Of a DNA stretch of 19,204 bases, positions 1-8,068 are shown piece after piece. The stretch lies in assembly GCA_946626265.1 (NCBI GenBank), contig CAMOUE010000018.1:1-19204 (forward strand), read 5' to 3'. The notes under the pieces were generated by a model that was not told the origin of the DNA, searched no databases, and saw nothing but the letters and a program-made list of their open reading frames with translations. This stretch comes from an uncultured Eggerthellaceae bacterium. Its GTDB lineage: Bacteria; Actinomycetota; Coriobacteriia; Coriobacteriales; Eggerthellaceae. The translations under genes were made by a program, and so were the position numbers. Within the stretch, counting starts at the first letter, position 1; each line of letters begins with the position of its first letter.

Positions 1-707
1 TAGAGCACCATGCGCAGCAGCATGATCGACATCATCTGGATCTGCTGCACGTCGTTGGTGCCACGTGTGATGAGCGATGCTGCCGAAAAGCGCTGAACCT
101 CAGCGTCGGAAAACGACATGACCTTCTCGAACAGCTTGGTGCGCAGTTCGCGGCCGATTTTCGCGCCGGTGCGTGACGCGACGAAGCCGATGAGCGTGGC
201 AATGAGTACCGAGAGCAACACGAACCCCATCATCTTCAGGGCGATTGTCAGAAGCGCGTTCATCTGCATGGCGCCCATGTCGTAGCCCAGCGCAGCGTAT
301 TCAGCGCGCGCAGCGACAATGGCCTGCTGGCCCACGAGGTTCTCGTCCACCTGAGTGCCAGGTTGCGCATATGCCAGCACGATGGGAAGCTCGACCGCGG
401 CGTCGAGCTGCGAACGGTGTACTTGCCCGTAGGCGTTCATCAAGTACGTGCCGTCGGGGCCGGGGTCGTATGAAGCCTCGAACAGCAAGGCATCCTCCCC
501 TTCGAGCTGGACGGCGATGGCATCGTACGTGGGTGCGCTCAGCTCGGTGGGCGACGCATGGTCGACACCCGCTTGCTGAATGCCCACGTCGACAATTTGA
601 GCCGTGTAGTTGGGAAGCATGAGGTCGCAAAACGCCTGACCGATGAGCAGCACGAAGACGAGCGCCACCGCGCCCATGTGCTTGCCCAGGTACTTGAATA
701 GCCTCAT
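1..707 (-). CDS. ABC exporter (multidrug type), N-terminal part, cut by window edge
   Basis: The frame is open from an ATG at 707 to the window edge (235 complete codons). A GAGAGGT ribosome site lies just upstream. Residues about 10-30 form a first membrane helix and about 152-177 a second. The stretch from GFVASRTGAKIGRELR through KLFEKVMSFSDAEVQRFS to SLITRGTNDVQQIQ is the typical intracellular loop of type-I ABC exporter membrane domains (ABC_membrane family, LmrA/YheI-like heterodimers). An unusually long segment of about 120 residues lies between the first two helices and would sit outside the cell. The ATPase domain should lie beyond the left edge. By family it should export hydrophobic compounds using ATP, probably with a second half-transporter; the substrate is unknown. 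It is divergent from the amidohydrolase at 859. A weak candidate promoter is TTGTTA (756-761) with TAAAAT (735-740), but the 15-base spacer is short. Confidence 0.85.
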   Translation of the reverse strand, partial: MRLFKYLGKHMGAVALVFVLLIGQAFCDLMLPNYTAQIVDVGIQQAGVDHASPTELSAPTYDAIAVQLEGEDALLFEASYDPGPDGTYLMNAYGQVHRSQLDAAVELPIVLAYAQPGTQVDENLVGQQAIVAARAEYAALGYDMGAMQMNALLTIALKMMGFVLLSVLIATLIGFVASRTGAKIGRELRTKLFEKVMSFSDAEVQRFSAASLITRGTNDVQQIQMMSIMLLRMVL

Positions 708-858
708 GCGAAACCTCTCGTGATATCGCGCATGATTTTAACCCGCCGTCAAACGTAACAATGTAATCGCTCGGCAACAATCGGAAAACAACGACCATTT
801 ATGCTAAATTCGCACATGCTAGCTACCAACCTTACGCAGAACCAAGGAGAACGACGCC

Positions 859-1665
859 ATGCCCATCGTCGACGCCCATGCCCACATCTATCCCGAGAAG
901 ATCGCCTCGCGGGCGGTCAGCGCAGTCGGCGATTTCTACATCACCTCGATGTTCGGGGCCGGCACGCCGGAAGACCTGCTGGCGGCCCATGCCAGCTGCG
1001 GCGTAACGCACGCCATCGTGCATTCGGTGGCCACCACGGCCAAGTCGGTCGAGTCGATCAACACGTTTCTGGCCAAGCAGGGTGCAGAGCACCCCGAGTT
1101 CATCGCCTTCGGCACCATGCACCCTGACGTCGAGGACAAAGAGGCTGAGGTGGAGCGCGCGCTGGGCTTGGGCCTGCACGGCTTCAAGCTGCACCCTGAC
1201 ACGCAGAAGGTCAACATGGACGACCCTCGGCTCATGGAGTTCTACGAGATCATCGCCGGGCGCGTGCCGCTGACCGTGCATACGGGCGACTACCGCTACG
1301 GCTACTCGAGCCCCGAGCGTCTGGTAAACGTCTTGAAGGCCTTCCCCGACCTGGTCGTGGATGCAGCACATCTAGCCGGCTGGTCGATATACGACGTGGG
1401 CTTCGACGTACTGCACGAGAACCTGACGTCGTTCGACAACGTCTACGTGGACGCGTCGAGCGCATTCACCTGGGTTGGCCGGCGCCACATGCGCGAGCTC
1501 ATCCGCATGTGGGGCGCCGAGCACGTCATGTACGGAAGCGACTACCCCATGTGGAGCCCGGCCGTCGAGCTGGAGAACATGCTGGGCTGCGACCTGACCG
1601 ACGACGAGCTGGAGCTCGTGCTCTGGAAGAACGCCGAGCGCTTCGCCGGAGTTGCGCTAGCTTAG
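859..1665 (+). CDS. Amidohydrolase family metal-dependent hydrolase (Amidohydro_2-like)
   Basis: This 268-residue protein has the layout of a TIM-barrel amidohydrolase. It has the N-terminal HxH metal motif (VDAHAH, His7 and His9), a GFKLHP segment with Lys110 near the end of a strand, LTVHTGD (His141), VVDAAHLAG (His171), and a C-terminal GSDYPMW with Asp228 as the likely catalytic/metal aspartate. All expected metal ligands are present and the length is normal for the Amidohydro_2 (PF04909) group, which hydrolyses or decarboxylates small amide or carboxylate substrates in the cytoplasm. The start is set by an AAGGAG site (844-849) nine bases before the ATG. It is the only plus-strand gene in the window. 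It ends tail-to-tail with the importer ATPase, the stop codons overlapping in four bases (1662-1665). The substrate is unknown; a link to the neighbouring importer is only suggested by position. Confidence 0.9.
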   Translation: MPIVDAHAHIYPEKIASRAVSAVGDFYITSMFGAGTPEDLLAAHASCGVTHAIVHSVATTAKSVESINTFLAKQGAEHPEFIAFGTMHPDVEDKEAEVERALGLGLHGFKLHPDTQKVNMDDPRLMEFYEIIAGRVPLTVHTGDYRYGYSSPERLVNVLKAFPDLVVDAAHLAGWSIYDVGFDVLHENLTSFDNVYVDASSAFTWVGRRHMRELIRMWGAEHVMYGSDYPMWSPAVELENMLGCDLTDDELELVLWKNAERFAGVALA

Positions 1666-3380
1666 ATCTCGACGATACGATCGCAGATGCGGTCGGCCAG
1701 GTAAAGGTTGTGCGTGATGGCCACTACGCCCATGTTGTGTTCGCGCGCTTGCGCCACGATAGCACGCCATACCTGCGCTTGCGTCACAACATCGAGCATG
1801 GTCGTGATCTCGTCGCAAATCAGGATGCGGGTCTGGGGGTTCAGCGCCCGCGCGATGCAGAAGCGCTGAAGCTCGCCGCCGGATAGTTCGTTGGGCCAGC
1901 GCTTCTTCCAGGCTTCCTCGATGCCGAGCGATTCCTGAAGCTCGCGCGGGGGGTTCCACGACTCCGTCAGGGTCTTCCCCAGCTGCCAGCGCGGGTTCAC
2001 CGCGCGTTCGGGATGCTGGTATACCAGCTGGACAGGACAGTACCCCCGCGAAGGCAAGGGCGATCCGTCCCACGAAATGACACCCGATTGAGGCTTCTGC
2101 CTACCCGAGAGCAAATAGGCCAAGGTTGATTTGCCCCGCCCGCTCGGCCCGTACAGGCCCACGATCTCGCCTTCGCGAACGCTGAAGTCGACGCTTTCGA
2201 GGATGGGCGCACCTTTCTTGTACTCGAAGCTCACGCCCGCGGCTTCAAGCAGACGCGCGTTCGGGGAAGGCACAACGCGCGCCTGCTCAGCTTCTCGGGC
2301 CTGCACTTTCAAGCCGGCATCATCCGAGTTTGCTTTGCCTGGGACATCATCGGCAGCCCCCACCCCGCCGAGTGGGTGGAAACAACGAACCTGTCCACCT
2401 GCATAGGTGGAGAAAGGCGGATGCCCGGCTTCGCATTCCTCCGACTTGAACGCGCAACGAGGCGCATACAGGCACCCGGCGGGAAGGTCATCGGCATAAG
2501 GCTGCGTACCCGCCGTCGGCCTGAACCCGTTTTGCGGCAGCGCATCGACGAGCGCCCTGCTGTAAGGGTGCCTGAGGCGCGTGCCGCCGTCGCGGAAATC
2601 GGCCGCGTCGGCGATCTCGAACGTCTGGCCCGCATAGAACACGACGATCCTATCGGCGGTGTTGTAGGCGAGGTCCAGATCGTGGGTGATGACGACGACG
2701 GCCTTGCCGGCATCGGCGAATTCGCGGAACGTCTTCATAGCCTCCTTGGCCATTTCCAACGTCATGCCAGGTGTGGGCTCGTCAGCCACGATGAGGTCGG
2801 CATCTTCGATGACCGCCGTGGAAACGAGCACGCGGCGCGCCATACCGCCCGAAAGCTCGAACGGGTACAACCTTTCCACCCGTTCGTCGAGCCCGAAACG
2901 GTCGAGGGCCTCGCGCGCGCGTTCGGCGGTTCCGCGAACGCCGCGCACCTGCTCGCCCGTCCGCATGAGCGGATCGAGATAATCGACCGATTGCGGCACG
3001 AAAGCCATGCGCGTTCCCCGCAGGGTTTCCTGCAGCTCCGCGTCGAGCTCTTGGCCGCGAAACCTCATCGATCCTGCCACTTGCGCATTATCGGGCAGTA
3101 TCCCGAAGATGGCATGCGCGAGCAGGCTCTTGCCTGAGCCTGACGCTCCCACGACTGCAACCAACTCGCCGGCGCGAGCCGTCAGGCTCAGGTCGTGGAT
3201 GACTTCGAGGGTGCGCTGGCGCAACCCGGTACCGTACTGCGTGAACGAAAGGAACAGCCCCTCGACTTCGAGGATGGGATCTGCCTCTGGTTCAGGATGG
3301 AGCTGGCGCTGCCCGCCCTCGCATGCAGGCTTGTCAGCGCCGCCAGTGGCTCTCTCGCGTTCGGTTCTCTCGCCTGACAT
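1662..3380 (-). CDS. Fused double ATPase (D-F type) of an Opp/Dpp-family importer
   Basis: This single 572-residue protein carries two complete ABC ATPase domains, usually two separate proteins (OppD/DppD and OppF/DppF). Domain 1 has Walker A GASGSGKS (78-85), signature LSGGM (176-180), Walker B ending D200-E201 and switch His233. It is followed by the cysteine-containing tail typical of the family (C303, C309, C316, C333), a possible iron-sulfur site. Domain 2 has Walker A GPSGRGKS (411-418), signature LSGGE (499-503), D523-E524 and His557. It powers uptake through the two permeases encoded just upstream. ATG 3380 has an AGGAG site inside the end of the preceding permease gene. Domain 2 stops at ADRICDRIVEI, lacking the usual strand and C-terminal tail of OppF, right where it meets the amidohydrolase stop. 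All catalytic motifs are intact, so it should be functional. Confidence 0.93.
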   Translation of the reverse strand: MSGERTERERATGGADKPACEGGQRQLHPEPEADPILEVEGLFLSFTQYGTGLRQRTLEVIHDLSLTARAGELVAVVGASGSGKSLLAHAIFGILPDNAQVAGSMRFRGQELDAELQETLRGTRMAFVPQSVDYLDPLMRTGEQVRGVRGTAERAREALDRFGLDERVERLYPFELSGGMARRVLVSTAVIEDADLIVADEPTPGMTLEMAKEAMKTFREFADAGKAVVVITHDLDLAYNTADRIVVFYAGQTFEIADAADFRDGGTRLRHPYSRALVDALPQNGFRPTAGTQPYADDLPAGCLYAPRCAFKSEECEAGHPPFSTYAGGQVRCFHPLGGVGAADDVPGKANSDDAGLKVQAREAEQARVVPSPNARLLEAAGVSFEYKKGAPILESVDFSVREGEIVGLYGPSGRGKSTLAYLLSGRQKPQSGVISWDGSPLPSRGYCPVQLVYQHPERAVNPRWQLGKTLTESWNPPRELQESLGIEEAWKKRWPNELSGGELQRFCIARALNPQTRILICDEITTMLDVVTQAQVWRAIVAQAREHNMGVVAITHNLYLADRICDRIVEI

Positions 3381-3386
3381 TCCTTA

Positions 3387-4268
3387 TTACTCCTGTACGG
3401 TATGGGGATCTGTGAGCTGCTTGATCTCGTCGCCGAGCGTGAAGGTGAGAAGCACGATGGCCACCATCATCAAGCCGGGGAACAAGGCGAGCCACCACGC
3501 CCCCGTTGCCAGATACTTCATCGAGCTCGAGAGGATGGCGCCGATCGCGGGCGAATCGAGCGGAAGGCCGAAGCCCAGGAAGGTCAAAGCGCTCTCATGC
3601 AGGATCGCGTGGGGGAATAGCAATATCGTGCCGACTATGAACTGCGGCAACACGTTCGGCACCACATGGTGCCAGGCAATCCACAAATCGGACTTGCCGA
3701 CAGCGCGCGACGCGGCGACGAACTCGCCGGTCCGAATGCGCAAGACTTCAGCGCGGATTACACGGGTCAAGCTCGGCCAATGGGTCAAGGCTACGGCCAA
3801 CACCACGCCAAACGTCCCCCCTCCGACGGAGAAGGAGATGAGAAGCAACATCACCATGTGCGGGATGGACATCAGAAGGTCGGCCAACCAAAGGACCACC
3901 TTGTCCACCCATCCGCCGCATACGGCCGAAACGCTTCCGAGCACCAAGGCCACGAATCCGGAAACAGCAGATGCGAACAGCCCGATGACGATGGACAGCG
4001 CAAGCCCCCTGACGCTGAAACAGAACATGTCGTGCCCGAGGAAGTCGGTGCCGAACCAATGGGCGGCACTCGGAGCCTGCTGCTTCTGCGAGAAGTCCGA
4101 TGCATAGAACTCAGGGGGCATGGTAAGCCCGGCAACGAGCGCGGCAACCAAGATGGCGCCGAGCACAACCGCAAGGACGATGGCGCGGCGGCGGCGATTG
4201 GACGTGCGCGCCACCTTCGCCTTCTCGGCTTTGGCGACAGGCGCATGGAATGCAGTAAGCTCAGCCAT
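3387..4268 (-). CDS. Opp/Dpp-family importer permease, C type
   Basis: This 293-residue membrane protein matches the DppC/OppC/NikC type. It has a basic cytoplasmic N-terminus (TSNRRRRAIVLAVV), a first helix at about 26-47, then the family landmark HWFGTDFLGHDMF, and five further helices. The EAA-type coupling loop is around FVAASRAVGKSDLWIAWHHV and the conserved ESALTFLGFGLP follows. I chose ATG 4268 rather than the upstream TTG at 4304. The ATG overlaps the stop of the preceding permease (ATGGCTGA arrangement) and has a GAGG site six bases before it, whereas the TTG would overlap by 44 bases and has no good site. It pairs with the B-type permease upstream and the fused ATPase downstream. 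Substrate is peptide, nickel-ligand or a similar small molecule; this cannot be decided here. Confidence 0.92.
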   Translation of the reverse strand: MAELTAFHAPVAKAEKAKVARTSNRRRRAIVLAVVLGAILVAALVAGLTMPPEFYASDFSQKQQAPSAAHWFGTDFLGHDMFCFSVRGLALSIVIGLFASAVSGFVALVLGSVSAVCGGWVDKVVLWLADLLMSIPHMVMLLLISFSVGGGTFGVVLAVALTHWPSLTRVIRAEVLRIRTGEFVAASRAVGKSDLWIAWHHVVPNVLPQFIVGTILLFPHAILHESALTFLGFGLPLDSPAIGAILSSSMKYLATGAWWLALFPGLMMVAIVLLTFTLGDEIKQLTDPHTVQE

Positions 4269-5253
4269 CAATCGCCTCGCTTCCTGCGCGGATGCGCGGG
4301 TCAACCACGCCGTAGAAGATATTCGCCGTCATGTTGCCGACGAACACGAACAGCGCAGCGACAAGCGCCACCCCCAAAAGCAGGGGTATGTCGCCGCGCA
4401 ATGCGGCGGTGACGGCGGCGTTGCCGATGCCCGGATACGAGAACACCTGCTCGGCAAGAACCGAGCCGCCGAAAATCTCGGAGATAGAGCCGAATTGCAA
4501 CGTGATGGCGGGCAGCGCGATGTTGCGCAGCACATGCCTGCGCGTGAACTGCGATTCGGTCTCGCCGCGCGCACGCGCGAACAAGGCGTAGTCGCTCAAG
4601 CGCGCCTCGATGGTCTTCTCGCGCGTCTGCAACGTGATCTGCGCGATCCCCGTCACGGAAAGCACGAGGGCGGGCAGGAACAAGTGATGCAATCGCATGG
4701 CGAGCGTCACGTCCTCGGCGCGCATGCCGGCGGGGGCGGCAAGGCCGGTCGGGAACCACCCGAGGGAGACGGAGAACGCCATGAGCGCCAAGAGCGCCAG
4801 CCAAAACGTCGGCGCCGCGGCGAGCACGAGGCAGAAGCCCTTGATAATGCGGTCCACCCAGCTGTTCTGACGCAGGCCGCACACGATACCCAGCACGAAC
4901 CCGAGCACGCCTGAAAGTATCCAAGCGGTCCCCATCAAGGCAAGCGACGTCAGGAAGCGCTCACCCACCACTTCGATAACGGGGCGGTTGTAGATGACCG
5001 AAACGCCCCAGTCACCAGTCAGCACGCCCCCGATCCAGTTGCAGTAGCGTTGAACAGGCGGCTGGTCCCAACCCCATTTTTCCGCGATGAGGTCGAGCTG
5101 TTCCTGAGGCAAGTGGTTCTCCGAGCCCGCATACGCCTCGACGGGATCGATCGGTGCCATCGTTGCCAGGGCAAACGTAATCACGCTCACTGCGAACAGG
5201 AGCGTGACCACGCGAATGACGTTCTTGATTATGAATTTCGAACGTGCGGACAC
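4261..5253 (-). CDS. Opp/Dpp-family importer permease, B type
   Basis: This 330-residue membrane protein is of the DppB/OppB/NikB type. It has an N-terminal helix (about 10-34, VIRVVTLLFAVSVITFALA), the long periplasmic segment with PVQRYCNWIGGVLTGDWGVS, five more helices, and a coupling loop in ARARGETESQFTRRHVLRN. The ending VVDPRIR is a hallmark of B-type permeases. The start is GTG at 5253, ten bases after the stop of the SBP C-terminal fragment. Only a poor ribosome site (GAAGGG, about 12 bases upstream) is visible, so it was probably translationally coupled to the SBP gene. Since that gene is now interrupted, expression may be altered. The last codons overlap the C-type permease start. 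Confidence 0.92.
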   Translation of the reverse strand: MSARSKFIIKNVIRVVTLLFAVSVITFALATMAPIDPVEAYAGSENHLPQEQLDLIAEKWGWDQPPVQRYCNWIGGVLTGDWGVSVIYNRPVIEVVGERFLTSLALMGTAWILSGVLGFVLGIVCGLRQNSWVDRIIKGFCLVLAAAPTFWLALLALMAFSVSLGWFPTGLAAPAGMRAEDVTLAMRLHHLFLPALVLSVTGIAQITLQTREKTIEARLSDYALFARARGETESQFTRRHVLRNIALPAITLQFGSISEIFGGSVLAEQVFSYPGIGNAAVTAALRGDIPLLLGVALVAALFVFVGNMTANIFYGVVDPRIRAGSEAIDG

Positions 5254-5262
5254 GGCAGGAGG

Positions 5263-6579
5263 CTACCCTTCCATCTTCCACTCTTCGATGGTGCAGACTA
5301 CCGGCCATCCATGCCCGTGCGGATGCACCAGCTGGTCGCCCAGGTCCAAGCCATCGCGCACGAAGTACGTATGGTCGATGTTCGCGAGCCAGATGCAGGG
5401 ATGATCGCCGTTCTCGGACTCGGGACCGGCCTCGCCGTCCCACTGGACCTTCTTCCACTCCTCGACGATCTCGTCGCGCGAGGTCAAGCTTTGAGCAGCC
5501 TCGATATGCGCGTCGACCGCGGCGTTGGAGTACTGCGCGTGGTTCGTCGAAGCGCCCGTCTTGTAATAGCCTGTCAGGTCGCCTGCGGGGTCGTAGTCGC
5601 CCGTTCCCCAACACGTCGGGACGTTCTCGGAAATCTCCTTGCACTTGCTCCAAGCTTCCGACGTCGCGTTGATCTTGATGCCGAGCTTCTCGGCTTCCTG
5701 CGCGAAAGCCTGGGCAAGGTTGTAACGTTGCAGGTCGTCGGTACGCCCGGTGATGCTGAACTCTGCGCGGACGCCGTCTTTCTCGCGGATGCCGTCGGAC
5801 CCTGCGATCCAGCCCGCGTCCTCGAGGATCTTGATGGCCTCGTCCACGCGGCCGTCCTTGAAGCTGCATGCGGGATTGGCCCACGGCACCTGCGTGATGA
5901 GCGCCGTCGTGGCGGTGCCGATGCCGTTCAGGGCGTTGTCGATGATCGCCTGGCGGTCTACGCCGATGACGAGCGCCTTGCGGACGGCCGGGTCGCACGT
6001 GACGTTGTTGCCGACCACCTTGCCGTCAACTTCGGATTCAGGCTGAGTCGGCAGGTTGAAACCACGCGTGTCGATGGTCGCGAGCGTCTCGAGGTGCATG
6101 CCCGCAACGCTTGCGGTCGCGTATTCGGGCGACACCATCGCCACGTCGAGCATGCCTGACTGCGCATTTGCGAGCACGGCCTCGCCGTCGAGGAACAAGA
6201 CGGTGATCTGTTTGAACGGCGAGATGGTCCCGTAGTACTTTTCGTTGGGCTCGATGATGACCTGCTGGCCCTTGTCCCATTGTACGAGCTTGAAGGGGCC
6301 CGAACCGATGGGGTTGACGCGGTACTTCTCCTCGTCGTAGCCCGCCTCGGGCACGATGCAAAGCTTGCCCGTGATGGACTCGAAGCTCGAGAACCGTTCG
6401 GACAGCGTGAACTCAACCGTGTAGTCGTCGACTGCCTTCGCGTCGACGAGCTTCGTAAGGTTCAAGCTCGAGGAGCCGCCGTCGCGCGCGGTGAGGTACG
6501 AGAACACGACGTCGGACGCCTTGAGCGGATTGCCATCGGAAAACACTACGTCATCGCGTAGCTGATAGGTATAGGTGGG
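5263..6579 (-). pseudogene. C-terminal part of interrupted substrate-binding protein (SBP_bac_5)
   Basis: The frame begins at the insertion seam with PTYTYQLRDDVVFSDGNPLK, the point about 110 residues into a typical SBP_bac_5 protein. It runs 438 codons to the TAG at 5263, ending TIEEWKMEG. Family landmarks visible are VVFSDGNPLKASDV, NPIGSGPFKLVQWDKGQ, PNEKYYG, the lobe-two segment DPAVRKALVIGVDRQAII, and AIKILEDAGW. Directly before the seam the frame meets a TGA from the inserted DNA. There is no signal peptide and no convincing start; the first GTG (6546) lacks a ribosome site. The missing promoter, Tat signal and first 113 codons are at 18579-18917. Reading the two pieces together gives an unbroken 551-residue SBP. 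The fragment is very unlikely to make an exported binding protein, though it can still be transcribed from the inserted operon. Confidence 0.93.
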
Positions 6580-6609
6580 CTTGTGTCATGAAAAACATGA
6601 CGCAAGCCC
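6577..6609. repeat. Hairpin palindrome at left seam of the insert
   Basis: The arms are 14 bases each, 6577-6590 (GGGCTTGTGTCATG) and 6596-6609 (CATGACGCAAGCCC), around a five-A loop, with one G:T mismatch. The outer GGGC (6577-6580) belongs to the interrupted gene as well as to the repeat. No T-run follows on either strand, so it is not a standard terminator. Together with the opposite end of the insert it forms part of one longer palindrome (see findings). Confidence 0.85.
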
Positions 6610-6614
6610 CGTCC

Positions 6615-6670
6615 TCGTGTCACCATCCCGTGTCACCATCTCCTCGCGTCACCCGCGTCACCCCGTCACC
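6615..6670. repeat. Subterminal tandem repeats, left end of insert
   Basis: Five copies of GTCACC occur at 6619-6624, 6632-6637, 6648-6653, 6657-6662 and 6665-6670, most preceded by CGT or CGC, in the space between the MATE stop and the left seam. The same motif in inverted orientation recurs at the other end of the insert. Such clusters often bind a transposase or host factor; that role is inferred. Confidence 0.8.
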
Positions 6671-6682
6671 CCGCCATCGCGC

Positions 6683-8068
6683 TCAGCGCGAGATGCGACG
6701 GTACACGATCAGCATGCAGATTGCAGAGGTCACCCAGGTTATGGGGTAGGACACGGCAATCGCCTCGACTGAATGGAATGCCGCCATAAGGCATCCGATG
6801 ATGATGCAGCGCACGATGCAGATGTTGACGAGCACGATGACCATGGGCTCGGTGCTCTTGCCCCAGCCGCGTATCGTCGCGCCGAGGATATCCTGCAGTG
6901 CATAAATCGAGTACAAGGGGAAGGCGATCCAGGCGATGCGCAGGCCGATTTCGATGACCTCCGGATCCTGGTTGAAGATCCAAAAGCCCCAGTGGGCCCA
7001 GATCGGCATGAACGCGGCGATGGCGATACACCACACGATGCCGATGAGAATGCAGGTCCGAGCACCCTTGCGAGCCCGGTCCTTCCTCTCCGCTCCGAGG
7101 TTTTGCGCGACGAAGGTCGTCGACGCCTGGGCGAAGGCGACAACGGGAAGGTAGAAGATGAGCTCGACCTTGAAGTAAGTCGCAAAAGAGGCCATCGCCG
7201 TCGTGCCGAGCGTATTGATGTGGAACTGCGCGTACACGTTCGAGAGCGCCATCAAAAGCGTTTGGGTGCCCGCGGGAACGCCGAGGCGGATCATCTCCCG
7301 CGCATGTTCCGCATTAATCCTCGATTCGCGGATGACCAGGCGATACGGCGAATCCATCCGGCACAGGTACACGAGCAGCACGAGCGCCGCCAAACCCTGC
7401 GAAAACAACGTTGCCACCGCAAGCCCCGCAATCCCCCACCCGAAGCCGACGAGGAAAAGCCAGTCGGCCGCCACGTTCAAAAGGCCGCCCACGAGTTGTG
7501 CCTGCAGGGTTTTCGCGGAGTTGCCCAAGGCGCGCACGACGCCAGCGCACATGTTGTACAGCATGACCACGATGGCGCTGATGAAGTATACGCGCAGGTA
7601 AAAGAGGGCGTCCTTCATGATTTCAGGAGGCGTGTGCAGCGCTTCAAGGTAGAAACCGGCAAAGGCCCAGCCCAGAATCGCCACCGCGATGCCGCCGAAT
7701 AGCCCGAGGATGAAGGCGGTCTGCACCGCATCACGCGTTGCCTGGTAATCGCCCGAGCCCAGAAGCCGCGCGACGACGACGGTCGCGCCGATCGACAGAC
7801 CGTTGAAGAAACAGATGAGGCAGGTGATGAGCAGCATGCTGACGCCGAGCGTCGCGGAGCCGGCAGTCCCCAGGACGTTGCCTGCGTAGAGCATGTCCAC
7901 GGTGTTGTAGAGCTGTTGGATGAGGCTCGAAGCCAGAAGGGGGAGCGTAAAGAGCACCGTTCCCCTCACGATGGGGCCCTGGGTGAGGTCCAGGCCCCCG
8001 CCGGGACGCCGTGCGCTCTTCGCTTTCGGCTCGCCTCCGGCTTCGCTCCGTCGCCACAGCGGACTCAT
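6683..8068 (-). CDS. MATE-family multidrug/small-molecule efflux protein
   Basis: This 461-residue, very hydrophobic protein has the two-bundle, 12-helix layout of the MATE family (PF01554). Its N-terminus is basic and cytoplasmic (SEAGGEPKAKSARRPGGG). Typical landmarks are GPIVRGTVLFTLPLLASSLIQQLYNTVDM, LLGSGDY, ALGNSAKTL (first half), and FVAQNLGAERKDRARKG with ILGATIRGWGKS (second half). MATE proteins exchange cations (Na+ or H+) for drugs or metabolites across the cytoplasmic membrane. The start is ATG 8068, which overlaps the methyltransferase stop (ATGA); a 14-codon extension to 8110 would lie inside that gene and is not preferred. A perfect 6-bp hairpin (6677-6691) spans the stop codon but has no T-tract. 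As last gene of the inserted operon it may export the product of the methyltransferase; that is inference. Confidence 0.92.
   Translation of the reverse strand: MSPLWRRSEAGGEPKAKSARRPGGGLDLTQGPIVRGTVLFTLPLLASSLIQQLYNTVDMLYAGNVLGTAGSATLGVSMLLITCLICFFNGLSIGATVVVARLLGSGDYQATRDAVQTAFILGLFGGIAVAILGWAFAGFYLEALHTPPEIMKDALFYLRVYFISAIVVMLYNMCAGVVRALGNSAKTLQAQLVGGLLNVAADWLFLVGFGWGIAGLAVATLFSQGLAALVLLVYLCRMDSPYRLVIRESRINAEHAREMIRLGVPAGTQTLLMALSNVYAQFHINTLGTTAMASFATYFKVELIFYLPVVAFAQASTTFVAQNLGAERKDRARKGARTCILIGIVWCIAIAAFMPIWAHWGFWIFNQDPEVIEIGLRIAWIAFPLYSIYALQDILGATIRGWGKSTEPMVIVLVNICIVRCIIIGCLMAAFHSVEAIAVSYPITWVTSAICMLIVYRRISR

Noticed and set aside
4269..4304. TTG start extending the flanking permease C by 12 residues
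   Set aside because: It would overlap permease B by 44 bases, whereas ATG 4268 has a ribosome site and the usual stop-start overlap.
6546..6546. GTG as start of a shorter, intact binding protein
   Set aside because: Homology extends upstream to the seam, there is no ribosome site and no signal peptide, and the missing N-terminus is found intact at 18579-18917.
6577..6609. Rho-independent terminator after the MATE gene
   Set aside because: The stem is strong but the T-run is in the loop, not after the stem, and the sequence is better explained as part of the insert-end palindrome.
6615..6670. CRISPR-like array
   Set aside because: Repeat units are only 6-10 bases with irregular 3-10 base gaps; there are no spacers and no cas genes.
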